NCBI GenBank assembly: GCA_022800215.1
Contig: JAAWPV010000077.1
Coordinates: 1-64,000 of the forward strand
From: Oscillospiraceae bacterium
Lineage (GTDB): Bacteria > Bacillota > Clostridia > Oscillospirales > Oscillospiraceae
Length of the DNA: 64,000 bases
Reading direction: 5' to 3'
Under the pieces are notes generated by a model. That model ran no database searches, had not been told where the DNA came from, and saw only the letters and a list, made by a program, of their open reading frames with translations. Both the position numbers and the translations under genes were made by a program. Within the stretch, counting starts at the first letter, position 1. Each line of letters opens with the position of its first letter. Shown piece after piece: positions 31,047 to 39,938 of this stretch.

Positions 31047-32828
31047 TTATTCCGCCTTCACGACCAGGGGAAGCAGCTTTTTATTCACTACGTCCACAAG
31101 GCCAATGTCGGTACATTTGATCTCCGGCGATACCGCCAGCGCCATCAGGGTGAGGAAGGTCATGGGATGCTCGTGGACAAGGGAGAGCTTTTCCACCGCG
31201 GCAAAAAAATCCTCAAACTCCTGCCGCAGCGTCTCCACCGGCTCCTCGCTGAGAAGCCCCGCCACAGGCAGGGACACCTGGCTGACCACCTTACCGTCCT
31301 GAACGGCGCAGAGACCGCCGCCCATCTCCGCAAGGTGATTGCCCGCCAAAGCCATGTCCTCGTCGCAGCTTCCGTAAATGGTCAGGTTATGGCTGTCGTG
31401 GGCGTAAGTGGTGGCGATGGCTCCATGAAACTCAGGAAAACCGCTGATAAGGCCCAGGGCGATCTTCTTCTCCGGAGCCTTCTCCTCCCCCTTGCCGTGG
31501 CGGTAGATCACCGCCATCTTCATAAGCTCTTGGGTATCCAGAACACCGTTCTTTACCGGCACCCACTTCTCCGCCTTCTCCGTCCGGGTGTTGACCTGGC
31601 CGCAGCCGATGGTGTTTACCAGAGCTTTGGAGGCCCCCGCCTCCGTTCGGATGACAAAATCCTCCGCCGTCAGGGACGGCACATGAACAGAAGTATAAAA
31701 ATGCTTTGGGAACGTGTAGTCAGGGATCTGCGCGATGCATTTTCCGTCCTTAACTGCCACCCTGCCGTCGGAGAGGACCAGACTGGGCCTCATCTCCTCC
31801 AGCTTGTCCAGCAGCAGGATATCCGCCTTGTAGCCGGGGGACACCGCGCCCCTATCATAGAGCCGCAGCCGGTCGGCGGCGTTGAGGGTGGCGTAGCGCA
31901 CCGCCCGGATGGGGTCGAGCCCCAGAGAGATGGCCTCCCGCAGATTGGCGTTCAAATGGCCGTTCCGAACCAGCTCAATAAAAGGTACGTCGTCAGTGAT
32001 GAGCATAATGCGGTCCTGCATGGGGTAGCCTTCCAGAAACTCCATCAGCTCCGCCGACAGGAAGGTCCGCTGGACCTGGATGGCAAAACCGGTCTCCAGC
32101 TTCTCTCTTGCATAGGGGATACTGGTATCCGTATGGTCGGCGTCCGCTCCCGTGGTGCGGAAGGCCTGGAGCCGCCGGCCTGACAGCCGGGTCACATGGG
32201 CGTCCATAAGAACTCCCTGCGTACGGGCTGTCTCCACCACTGAAAGGATGTCCTCCTCTCCGTCAGCCACCCCGTTGAAGTCCATCACTTCCCCCATACC
32301 GTAAATATGGGGAAGGTCCAGCATCTCGGCCATCTCTTTGGCCCCCACCGAGGCCCCTGTGGTCTCCAGCCCGGGGGCCGAGGGGATGGTGGAGGGGGCC
32401 AGCATATACACATGGAGGGGGGAACCGGCCGCCGCCTCGGAGAGCGCTTTTACTCCCTCCACCCCAAAAACATTGCCGATCTCATGGGGATCGGCGGCCA
32501 CGGTGGTGGTGCCGCAGGCGAGGGCCAGCTCCGCGAACCGGGCAGGGACCATCATGCTGCTTTCGATGTGCATATGGGCGTCGATGAGCCCCGGAATGGC
32601 ATAGCGGCCCTGGCCGTCGAGCTCCTCCCTGGCCGTGTGGGGAAAATCCATCTTGCCCACATAGGCGATGGTGTCGCCGCAAATGGCGATATCCCCCTCC
32701 TGAAGGGCAAGGGAAAAGACATTGATGATCCTCACGTTCCGAATAATCAGGTCAAATGGCTTTTTGCCGTTGATGGCGTCAATGCAGTCTCTTGCCACAA
32801 TTTTCTCCTCCCACTGCCCCTCCGGCAT
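31047..32828 (-). CDS. ade: Adenine deaminase
   Basis: 593 aa from ATG 32828; an in-frame TTG at 32843 is possible and neither has a strong ribosome site. Amidohydrolase fold: PGLIDAHMHIESSMM with the metal-binding His pair, CGTTTVAADPHEIGNV, and the C-terminal domain typical of Ade (SHNLTIYG, NHLAEMGGGLCAV). It converts adenine to hypoxanthine and ammonia. It is the first gene of the purine salvage operon ade-deoD-nucleoside hydrolase, which would release and recycle bases from scavenged nucleosides. Confidence 0.95.
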   Translation of the reverse strand: MPEGQWEEKIVARDCIDAINGKKPFDLIIRNVRIINVFSLALQEGDIAICGDTIAYVGKMDFPHTAREELDGQGRYAIPGLIDAHMHIESSMMVPARFAELALACGTTTVAADPHEIGNVFGVEGVKALSEAAAGSPLHVYMLAPSTIPSAPGLETTGASVGAKEMAEMLDLPHIYGMGEVMDFNGVADGEEDILSVVETARTQGVLMDAHVTRLSGRRLQAFRTTGADADHTDTSIPYAREKLETGFAIQVQRTFLSAELMEFLEGYPMQDRIMLITDDVPFIELVRNGHLNANLREAISLGLDPIRAVRYATLNAADRLRLYDRGAVSPGYKADILLLDKLEEMRPSLVLSDGRVAVKDGKCIAQIPDYTFPKHFYTSVHVPSLTAEDFVIRTEAGASKALVNTIGCGQVNTRTEKAEKWVPVKNGVLDTQELMKMAVIYRHGKGEEKAPEKKIALGLISGFPEFHGAIATTYAHDSHNLTIYGSCDEDMALAGNHLAEMGGGLCAVQDGKVVSQVSLPVAGLLSEEPVETLRQEFEDFFAAVEKLSLVHEHPMTFLTLMALAVSPEIKCTDIGLVDVVNKKLLPLVVKAE

Positions 32829-32915
32829 AGTGATTGCTACCAATAGCTTACCATTGCAAAGGCCCTTTTGTCAATCAGAGGGACGCCGATTTCTCTTTTT
32901 CTCCCTTTTACCGAA

Positions 32916-32944
32916 AAGGGGCGGCCTCAGTAAGGCCGCCCCTT
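32916..32944 (-). terminator. Terminator after the small membrane-protein gene
   Basis: A 12-base-pair stem AAGGGGCGGCCT/AGGCCGCCCCTT with loop CAGTA. T-rich flank on the minus strand. Confidence 0.8.
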
Positions 32945-32956
32945 CTCCGCTTCCCT

Positions 32957-33127
32957 TCAAAATCCCATGTCGTCGGACAGGTTCTCCATCACCTGACCCA
33001 TGGTCTTCATGGCCTTGCCCGCTGCTTTCTTCATATTGGTTTTCTTCCGGGGTGCCATCACCATCCCCAGAGCCGCGCCGGCCATCACGCCCATGGTCAT
33101 GCCTTTTGCAAACTCATGCTCCTTCAT
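32957..33127 (-). CDS. Small YtxH-like membrane protein
   Basis: 56 aa from ATG 33127 (GGGGAGAG 5 bases upstream; a longer reading to 33169 has no ribosome site). One Gly/Ala/Met-rich hydrophobic stretch (FAKGMTMGVMAGAALGMVMA) is followed by a basic, helical tail. This is the pattern of YtxH-like small proteins in Firmicutes. Function unknown. Single gene with its own terminator, divergent from the PyrF-like gene. Confidence 0.65.
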   Translation of the reverse strand: MKEHEFAKGMTMGVMAGAALGMVMAPRKKTNMKKAAGKAMKTMGQVMENLSDDMGF

Positions 33128-33220
33128 CTGTTCTCTCCCCTTTCCACCTTTGTCTTTTTTGGGTTTCAAACTCCCGGTGTTAGTATGACCCTATTTCGCA
33201 AAAATAAATGGAACCACCCG

Positions 33221-33249
33221 TTGCGAAAATTTTCTCCATCCGATATAAT
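33221..33249 (+). promoter_or_regulatory. Predicted promoter of the PyrF-like gene
   Basis: TTGCGA (33221-33226), a 17-base spacer, TATAAT (33244-33249). The start codon follows 47 bases later. Confidence 0.65.
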
Positions 33250-33295
33250 AAAAGGGAATTTTGTTCCCTGTTATTTTCCGGAAAGGAAGACGCTT

Positions 33296-34201
33296 ATGTC
33301 CTTTGATCATCTGCAAAAATCCATCAAAACGAAAAAATGCCCTCTGGCGGTCTGTCTGGGGGCTGCGGTGAGCCAGATCCCTCCCCACCTTCTCCATGCC
33401 TCCTTTGAGACCTGCGGTGAGACCCTGGAGGGGGCCGCCCAGGCCCTTCTTCAATTCGACCGGGCTCTCATAGACGCCCTTCAGGACACCGTGCCCGCCG
33501 TCCTGGTGCGGGTCCCTCACTATGAAACCCTTGGTTGGCAAGGGATCCGGGCCATGGAGGAGACCATTCGCTACGCCAGGGGAAAAGGGCTATTCGTCAT
33601 CGCCGATGTCCAATCGGGGGACACCGCTGCCGCTCATGCCTATCTGGGCAAGGTTCAGGTAGGCGGCACTGCTCTCCCCATTTTCGACGCCGACTGCGTC
33701 ACCCTAAACGGCTATCCGGGCTCTGACACCATTCTTCCCTTTTTGGAGCTTTGTCGCGAAGCGGACAAGTGCTTTTTCCTGCTGGTCCGCAGCCCCAACC
33801 CCAGCGCCGGGGAGATCCAGGATCTGATGGCCGGGGACCGGGTGGTCTACCAGGCTATGGGAGACCTTCTCCAGCGGCTGGACCGGGAGGCTCCGGGAAC
33901 CACGGGCTATGGTCGGGCGGGAGCTATGGTAGGCCTGCCCTATCCCTCTGACCTGCGCGCCCTTCGGAAGCGGTTGGAGCACGCCTTCCTCCTTGTGACC
34001 AACTATGGCCAAGACCTCGCCGCCGAGGATGCCCGCTTTGCCTTCGACCAATATGGCCGGGGTGCTCTGCTCAGCGACGGCGGTGCCTGCATGAAGACCT
34101 GGCAAGTATCCGGGAGCGACGGCACGGACTTCCCCGAAACCGCCCGGACTGCCGCCCAAGCCCTTCGTGACAACATCAAGCAGTATGTCACTTTTCTGTA
34201 A
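33296..34201 (+). CDS. OMP decarboxylase (PyrF type 2) homologue lacking the catalytic residues
   Basis: 301 aa from ATG 33296 (GGAAAGGA upstream). Overall it follows the long PyrF type: LAVCLGAAVSQIP, FDRALIDALQD, VPHYETLGWQG, ADVQSGDTAAAHAYLG, TLNGYPGSDTI, LVRSPNPSAGEIQD and TNYGQ-like ends. But the family's DxKRGD box reads DVQSGD, with Gln106 in place of the catalytic Lys. The N-terminal GLDP Asp is Gly, and the AVKPQ Lys is also gone. It is therefore unlikely to decarboxylate orotidylate. It may bind a nucleotide or sugar phosphate in another role. It stands alone, without pyr genes beside it. Confidence 0.75.
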   Translation: MSFDHLQKSIKTKKCPLAVCLGAAVSQIPPHLLHASFETCGETLEGAAQALLQFDRALIDALQDTVPAVLVRVPHYETLGWQGIRAMEETIRYARGKGLFVIADVQSGDTAAAHAYLGKVQVGGTALPIFDADCVTLNGYPGSDTILPFLELCREADKCFFLLVRSPNPSAGEIQDLMAGDRVVYQAMGDLLQRLDREAPGTTGYGRAGAMVGLPYPSDLRALRKRLEHAFLLVTNYGQDLAAEDARFAFDQYGRGALLSDGGACMKTWQVSGSDGTDFPETARTAAQALRDNIKQYVTFL

Positions 34202-34212
34202 GGAGATTCCAT

Positions 34213-34565
34213 ATGATATGCCCTTTTTGCCGTAGTGAGATGCTCCCCGGCGGGCTACATCTGACCACGCGCCCCTCCACCCAGACCCCATCCATTGGGT
34301 CCCCTTGAATGAAAGCACCGGGAAATATGCCGCCTGGGGCAGTCGAAAGGCCCGTACCATGATTGGCTCCCTGGACGAGAAAGCCTCTGGCAGAGGCCTT
34401 GAAAAGCAGCTTTTCTCTGTCTTTCCAGATGCTGAGGGCTGGTACTGCCCCGCCTGCAAAAAGGCCATCGGCATCTTCATAGATGTGGAGACCGCTGTTT
34501 TTTCTGATTCCGACCCACGGGACACCTTATGGCCTCTACGCCGAAGAAAAGAGGACGCTGACTGA
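34213..34565 (+). pseudogene. Frameshifted zinc-ribbon (DUF6487-like) protein gene
   Basis: ATG 34213 (AAGGAG 7 bases upstream) opens a frame MICPFCRSEMLPGG that stops at 34306-34308. The next frame continues as HWVPLNESTGKYAAW and runs to 34565 with GWYCPACKKAIGIF. Together these give the usual CxxC ... W-P ... CxxC pattern of small DUF6487-type zinc-ribbon proteins. One base is gained or lost between about 34270 and 34300. It could be a real pseudogene or a sequence error. Confidence 0.65.
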
Positions 34566-34612
34566 TCCGTCTAATGCCAAACCGATTCTGAAAGAGAGAA
34601 GGATTTCCAGCC

Positions 34613-35752
34613 ATGACCCGAGTTTATCTCATCCGCCATGCCCAGTCCGAGGGCAACCTGTTCGCCCGCTCCCAGGGCTGCTACAACGCCCCCGTCTCCC
34701 CAAGGGGGATGGAGCAGATTGCCGTCCTGGAAAAGCGTTTTCTCACCATTCCCGTGGACGCTGTTTACGCCAGCGACCTTATCCGCACTCAGATCACCGC
34801 CCAGGCAGTGGCCGGCCCCAAGGGTCTGCCTGTTCAGATCGAGCCCCAATTCCGGGAACTGAACATGGGATTTTTGGAAAACCTCCCTGTTGGGGAGTTT
34901 TTTTGCCATCCCTCGGGCCAAGGGGAGGCCTTCCATAACTTCAGCCGCCAGTGGGCTCCTGAAGGCGGAGAGACCTTCCAGCAGGTGGCTGACCGTTCCC
35001 TATCGGCCTTCTTCCGCATCGCCAACCGTCATCCGGGCGAGACGGTGTGCATTTTCACCCACGGCACCCTCCTCCACTGCCTCCAGTCTGCCCTGCGTGG
35101 GAAGCATCCCGAAAACTACCACGAGGGGGAGGGCTGTGAAAATACCGGTGTCTCCTGCTACGAGGTGGACGGCGGCAAGTTCCGCATCCTTTTTGAAAAT
35201 GACGCCTCCCATCTCCCTTATGAGTTGACCCATCAAAGCGAGCGCCGTGTACTCGCTCCTGACGGCAAGTTCCACTTTCCCTTCTTCCGGCCCATGACTC
35301 TCGATACGGAAACTGCCGCCTCCGAATATCTGGAGGCCCGGAAAGACGCCTGGATAGAGCTATATGGCTCCCTTCTGGATTTTGATGGCGAGGGGTACCT
35401 TTCCGAAGCCCGGGATGAGGCGGCTTGGGATCCCAGAGCTCTGACCCGGATCCTCTACAAGGAGGAAAGCGTAGGCATACTTCAGCTTGCTACCCTTAAG
35501 GGCGCTCAGGAGGGCATCGGCCACATCCCCTTTCTCTACCTGAAACCCGGTTGGCGCAGTAAAGGACTGGGGCGGCAGGCTTTGGGCCAGGCTCTTTATA
35601 CATATCGTGATATGGGCCGCAAGTGTCTCCAGCTTCAGTGTGCGCCGGAAAATACCGGAGCCCAGCGCTTCTACCGGCGGTATGGGTTTGTCTCCGTAGG
35701 GGAGGTTCCGGGGGTAAAGGGTTTTCTGGATCTGCTTCAGCGGGACATTTGA
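34613..35752 (+). CDS. Histidine phosphatase fused to a GNAT acetyltransferase
   Basis: 379 aa. Residues 1-200 are a phosphoglycerate-mutase-like phosphatase: LIRHAQSEGN with the catalytic His, the RELNMGFLE Glu, and the second His in FTHGTLLH. Residues about 215-379 are a GNAT fold: YLKPGWRSKGLGRQAL (acetyl-CoA loop) and APENTGAQRFYRRYGF. The substrate of either part is unknown. AAGGA lies upstream of ATG 34613. No operon partner is evident. The same fusion appears in other Clostridia, as far as I know, but its purpose is not established. Confidence 0.88.
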   Translation: MTRVYLIRHAQSEGNLFARSQGCYNAPVSPRGMEQIAVLEKRFLTIPVDAVYASDLIRTQITAQAVAGPKGLPVQIEPQFRELNMGFLENLPVGEFFCHPSGQGEAFHNFSRQWAPEGGETFQQVADRSLSAFFRIANRHPGETVCIFTHGTLLHCLQSALRGKHPENYHEGEGCENTGVSCYEVDGGKFRILFENDASHLPYELTHQSERRVLAPDGKFHFPFFRPMTLDTETAASEYLEARKDAWIELYGSLLDFDGEGYLSEARDEAAWDPRALTRILYKEESVGILQLATLKGAQEGIGHIPFLYLKPGWRSKGLGRQALGQALYTYRDMGRKCLQLQCAPENTGAQRFYRRYGFVSVGEVPGVKGFLDLLQRDI

Positions 35753-35942
35753 CCCTTCTCCTTTCGGTTACTTTATTTTTCTGATAATTCTCCAAATTCT
35801 CCCCAAATATTCTCCTTTTTTTGTAAGAAATGTAAATCTTTTTTCTGCAGGCACTTTTCTCATTTACGTATTCTTTTCAATCGTATTATAATGTTTATGT
35901 AAGAATGCTGTGTGTTTGAATCGAATATAGGAGGATACGAGC

Positions 35943-37745
35943 TTGGAGTTTGAAAATGTCATTTCCATGCTGGGTGCCATCGCGCTGTTCCTTTTCGGCA
36001 TGTCTATTATGACTGACGGCCTGGCCCAGCTTTCCAGCGGTCGGCTGGAAAGCATTTTGGAGCGTCTGACCGACAACGTGTTTAAAGGGATCGTCCTGGG
36101 CGCTTTCGTCACTGCCCTCATTCATTCTTCTGCCACCACCACCGTCATGTGCGTGGGCTTTGTCAACGCCGGTGTGATGAAGCTGGAACAGACTGTGGGC
36201 ATCATCATGGGCGCCAATATCGGCACCACCGTCACCGCCCAGATCCTCCGCCTGGCCAGCATCTCGGGCGAAAACCCCATTCTGGCCATGCTTCAGCCCT
36301 CCATTTTGGGCCCTGTGATGGCTGTCATCGGCATCGTTTTCTATATGTTCCTCTCCAGAAAAAACATCGGCCAGATCTTTCTGGGCACCGGCATTTTGTT
36401 TATTGGCATGAACACCATGACCACCGCCGTCATGCCTTTGCAGAATGAGCCCTGGCTTGCCGACCTTTTCACCGCTTTCTCCAACCCCATTCTGGGCATG
36501 GCGGTGGGCGCTCTTATCACCGCGCTTCTCCAAAGCTCCACCGCCTTTACCGGTATTCTCCAGGCTCTTTCCACCACCGGAGCCATCCATTTCAACACCG
36601 CCATCCCCCTCATTATGGGTCAGAATATCGGTACCACCCTCACCGCTCTACTGTCCAGTACGGGAGCCAATAAGAATGCCAAGCGTACCGCCCTCATCCA
36701 CTTTTTCTTTAACGTGGTGGGTTCGGTGTTCTTTCTGTTCATCTTGTATGCCGGCAACGCCATTTTCCGCTTTTCCTTCTGGAATGGGACCATGGACATG
36801 GGCAGCGTCGCCAATTTCCATCTGGTATTCAACCTGACCTGTACCGCTCTGTTTCTGCCCTTCCGCAAGCAGCTGGTAATGCTGGTAGAGAAACTGGTCC
36901 CCGGCGAAGCACAGCAGCAGGACGACGACGCTGTCCTGGACGAGCGCTTCCTTTCCTCACCCTCCATAGCCCTGGAACGGGCCCACGAGGCAGTCATTCT
37001 CATGGGCGACTATGCTCTGGAAAATTACCGCCTGGCCGTGGAGATGCTCCGGGATTATGACGACCGGAAGCTGGAACGGCTCAACCAAACCGAAACAGCC
37101 TTGGACCACATGGAAAATGCTTTGGACAATTACCTGGTTCTACTTACCAACCGGGCCCTCTCCCCCGCTGAGAGCTCTCATGTCTCTGAGCTGCTCCACA
37201 CTCTTTCCAACTTCGAGCGTATCGGCGACTATGCCGTCAACATAGCCGAATGTGCCGCCGCCCTCAACGAGAAGGGGCTCAGCTTTTCCGCCATTGCCGA
37301 TCAGGAGCTGGACGCCATCACCGGCGCTGTGGATGAAGCGTTGGAGAACGCCCTCACCTGTTACCGGGACCGGTCCTTTGAAGAAGCGCTTCAGGTAGAG
37401 CCGTTGGAAGAGGTGGTGGACCTTCTCCGGGACGAGCTGAAAGACCGCCACATCGAGCGACTGAAAAAGGGTGAATGCACCATTGAACTTGGCTCTCAGT
37501 TTCTGGAGCTTCTTATCAATTTGGAGCGCATCTCCGACCATTGTTCCAATGTGGCTTTGACCATTCTCCGCCAGACTGCCCCCTTGGGAGACCTGGTTCG
37601 TACGGATACCCACGCCTACACCCATGAGCTGCATCACGCCAAGAACCAGGCCTTTGAGGACATGTTCGCCGCCAACCGGGCAAAATACTATGAGCCTCTC
37701 CGTGAGGCTTGGGAAAAGGAAGAAAACACTCCACCCGAAGCCTGA
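35943..37745 (+). CDS. Na+/phosphate cotransporter family protein with PhoU-like C-terminus
   Basis: 600 aa from TTG 35943 (GGAGG 8 bases upstream). Two inverted membrane repeats occupy residues 1-320, each with the family's Q-S-S or H-S-S box: TALIHSSATTTVMCVGF and TALLQSSTAFTGILQAL. GANIGTT and GQNIGTT are also typical of NptA/YjbB-like carriers. Residues about 340-590 are helical and PhoU-like, probably regulatory. It imports or exports phosphate across the membrane. A weak TATAAT (35887-35892) precedes it. A strong terminator follows. Confidence 0.92.
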   Translation: MEFENVISMLGAIALFLFGMSIMTDGLAQLSSGRLESILERLTDNVFKGIVLGAFVTALIHSSATTTVMCVGFVNAGVMKLEQTVGIIMGANIGTTVTAQILRLASISGENPILAMLQPSILGPVMAVIGIVFYMFLSRKNIGQIFLGTGILFIGMNTMTTAVMPLQNEPWLADLFTAFSNPILGMAVGALITALLQSSTAFTGILQALSTTGAIHFNTAIPLIMGQNIGTTLTALLSSTGANKNAKRTALIHFFFNVVGSVFFLFILYAGNAIFRFSFWNGTMDMGSVANFHLVFNLTCTALFLPFRKQLVMLVEKLVPGEAQQQDDDAVLDERFLSSPSIALERAHEAVILMGDYALENYRLAVEMLRDYDDRKLERLNQTETALDHMENALDNYLVLLTNRALSPAESSHVSELLHTLSNFERIGDYAVNIAECAAALNEKGLSFSAIADQELDAITGAVDEALENALTCYRDRSFEEALQVEPLEEVVDLLRDELKDRHIERLKKGECTIELGSQFLELLINLERISDHCSNVALTILRQTAPLGDLVRTDTHAYTHELHHAKNQAFEDMFAANRAKYYEPLREAWEKEENTPPEA

Positions 37746-37760
37746 ACAAAGGATTTGCAA

Positions 37761-37795
37761 AAAAATCCCGGACACAAAAGTGTCCGGGATTTTTT
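37761..37795. terminator. Bidirectional terminator
   Basis: A 15-base-pair stem AAAAATCCCGGACAC/GTGTCCGGGATTTTT with loop AAAA. Ends both the transporter gene (plus) and the DivIVA-like gene (minus). Confidence 0.93.
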
Positions 37796-38475
37796 CAGTT
37801 GTCCTCCTCGATGGGCAATGGCTGGGGCGGCTTGGGGTCCATCTGATCAATCTGTTCCTTGATGATCTTCAGCGCCTCATCCTGGACCACCAGCTCGCCG
37901 GACAGGCCCTCCAGGCTTTGGCCTGCCCGCTCCAACTCCCGGATGGCATGGACCAGAGTGGCGTCCATATCGCTGCGGAGTCGGTGATAGGCAGCCTGAA
38001 GCTGGGCCGACCAGTCCACCAGCTCCTGCTGGTGCTTCTTCGCCTTCTGCCGTCCCTCTTCCTCGATGGCCTGAGCCCGTCCGTGGGCCTCCAGCTCGAT
38101 GCTAGCCGTGCGGTCCTTCACCGCCTCGTATGCTTTGGCAGCGGGACGGAGCTTTTCCGCCTCCTCCTGGAGGGCGGCCTCCTGCCGCTCCGCCGTCTCC
38201 TTCCCCGCCGTGGCGTCCGCCAAAGCGGCCTCCCGGTCGGCAAGGTCAGCGGCTAGGCGCTGGTTCTCCTCCTCCAAAAGCACCTGACGGCGCTCCATCT
38301 CGCCCTTTTCCTCCTCCAACCGGGCCTTGTCCGCCTTGACCCCGGCTAACTCCCGCTCAAGCTCTGCCGTTTTCTCCCGGTGCTCTTTGGCGCTGCGCTC
38401 CAGATAGCTGAGCACATCTTGCTTATGGAATCCGCCCAAGGCGGCGGTGCGGAACTGAAACTCATTCTCATTCAT
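37795..38475 (-). CDS. DivIVA-like coiled-coil protein
   Basis: 226 aa. The N-terminal FRTAALGGFHKQDVLSYLER resembles the lipid-binding first part of DivIVA/GpsB proteins. The rest is a continuous coiled coil (about 28-200) rich in Glu, Ala, Lys and Arg. A short Pro-rich acidic end follows. It is expected to sit at curved membranes and organise division or wall growth. Monocistronic between two convergent or divergent units. Ribosome site GGGAGGG. Confidence 0.75.
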   Translation of the reverse strand: MNENEFQFRTAALGGFHKQDVLSYLERSAKEHREKTAELERELAGVKADKARLEEEKGEMERRQVLLEEENQRLAADLADREAALADATAGKETAERQEAALQEEAEKLRPAAKAYEAVKDRTASIELEAHGRAQAIEEEGRQKAKKHQQELVDWSAQLQAAYHRLRSDMDATLVHAIRELERAGQSLEGLSGELVVQDEALKIIKEQIDQMDPKPPQPLPIEEDN

Positions 38476-38653
38476 GGAGGGACCCTCCCTGTTCTTTCTG
38501 AATGATTTATTTTATCACACCCCCGCCCTTTCGTCAATTCACGACGGAAAATGGGGAAAAGAAATTTTTTCTATTTTTGGGGAAAATCCGGGAACTTTTT
38601 ACCTTTCTCAAACGTCTATATAGTAGGAACTTTTTGAAGAAGGAGTGCTTTTC

Positions 38654-39928
38654 ATGAAACAGCCCCCCATCCTCTCCCTCCTTTTGGCCCTCTCCATCCT
38701 CACCGGCTGCGCGGCCGCAGGGGCCAGCACCCCCATCCAGCCCGTCTCTCCCCCCTCCCCCGCGCCCTCTCTGGCCCCGGTGGGGCAGGCGGTCTGTTTC
38801 TCCGAGGGGCTGGGTGACGCATACAACGACTATGCCCTCCGCCTTTTCCGCTCCAGCCGGAGCGAGGGAAAAAACACCCTTCTCTCCCCCCTCTCCCTCA
38901 CCCTGGCCCTGGGCATGACCGCCAACGGCGCCCAGGGGGACACCCTGGAGGCCTTCGAGGGTCTCTTCGGCATGAGCCGCGACACCCTCAACAGCCTTTG
39001 CCTCCGCTTCCTCTCCGACTACAGCCAACTGGAAGGCTCCACCCGATCCACCCTGGTGAACAGCCTCTGGGCCGACCCGGATATCGCCCTTCTGGACGAG
39101 TTTGTCCTGCGCTGCACCGATACCTATAACGCCCAGCTCTTCCACATGGACCTCCAGGACCCCGCCACCGTAGACCTGGTGAACCAGTGGGCCCGAGAGA
39201 TGACCAACGGCCTTATCCCCTCGGTGGTGGATGAATTCGATCCCGATGCGGTGCTGGCCCTTATCAACGCCGTCTACCTGAAAAACGCCTTCGCCCGGCC
39301 CTTTGAGGAGCCCCATTCCGACTGGGAGATGGACTTCACCACCGCTGACGGCACGATATCCCATCCCAAGGGAATGTGCAACGGCACCCGGCAGGAATCC
39401 TATATTGAAGCGGACAACGGACGGGGTGTGGTCCTTCCCTACGATGACGGCCGACTGGGCCTTCTTCTCATGCTCCCGGAGGAGGGTCTCTCCCTCACCG
39501 ACTACCTAGCAGGCTGGAACGGCTCCACCATCCCGGACCTTCTCTCCGCCCAAAGGGATACCAAAGTCCGGCTCACCATGCCGAAATTCAAGGTGGAGTG
39601 GTCCGCCTCCCTGGCAAGCACCCTCTCCGCTTTAGGGCTGGAGGCCGCCTTTGACCCGGACCGGGCCGACTTCTCCCCCATGGGCACCTTTGAAGATCCG
39701 AACACTACTCTCTACATCGGCGATGTGATCCACAAGACCGCCTTTGAGGTCAACGAGAAGGGCACCGAGGCCGCCGCCGTCACCGCCGTCATCATGGAGA
39801 AGGCCACCGCCGTCATGCCCATTGACGAGCCCGTCCTCCTCACCCTGGACCGCCCCTTTGTCTACGCCATCATAGATCTGGAGCTGGATACCCCCCTCTT
39901 CCTGGGCACCCTGGAAAACTGCAACTGA
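38654..39928 (+). CDS. Lipoprotein serpin (serine protease inhibitor)
   Basis: 424 aa from ATG 38654 (AGGAG 8 bases upstream; an upstream in-frame GTG is rejected). Signal peptide with lipobox LTGC, so it is tethered to the membrane outer face. Serpin fold motifs: NTLLSPLSLTLALGMTANGA, LVNSLWAD, INAVYLKNAFARPF and the hinge EVNEKGTEAAAVTAV, whose small residues mark an inhibitory serpin. The reactive loop continues MEKATAVMPID before RPFVYAI. Gut bacteria use such serpins against host or microbial proteases. The target here is unknown. Confidence 0.93.
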   Translation: MKQPPILSLLLALSILTGCAAAGASTPIQPVSPPSPAPSLAPVGQAVCFSEGLGDAYNDYALRLFRSSRSEGKNTLLSPLSLTLALGMTANGAQGDTLEAFEGLFGMSRDTLNSLCLRFLSDYSQLEGSTRSTLVNSLWADPDIALLDEFVLRCTDTYNAQLFHMDLQDPATVDLVNQWAREMTNGLIPSVVDEFDPDAVLALINAVYLKNAFARPFEEPHSDWEMDFTTADGTISHPKGMCNGTRQESYIEADNGRGVVLPYDDGRLGLLLMLPEEGLSLTDYLAGWNGSTIPDLLSAQRDTKVRLTMPKFKVEWSASLASTLSALGLEAAFDPDRADFSPMGTFEDPNTTLYIGDVIHKTAFEVNEKGTEAAAVTAVIMEKATAVMPIDEPVLLTLDRPFVYAIIDLELDTPLFLGTLENCN

Positions 39929-39938
39929 CCCCAAAAGT

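Noticed and set aside
30912..32183. Plus-strand frame of 423 codons opposite ade and deoD
   Set aside because: It covers two enzyme genes on the other strand and shows no domain.
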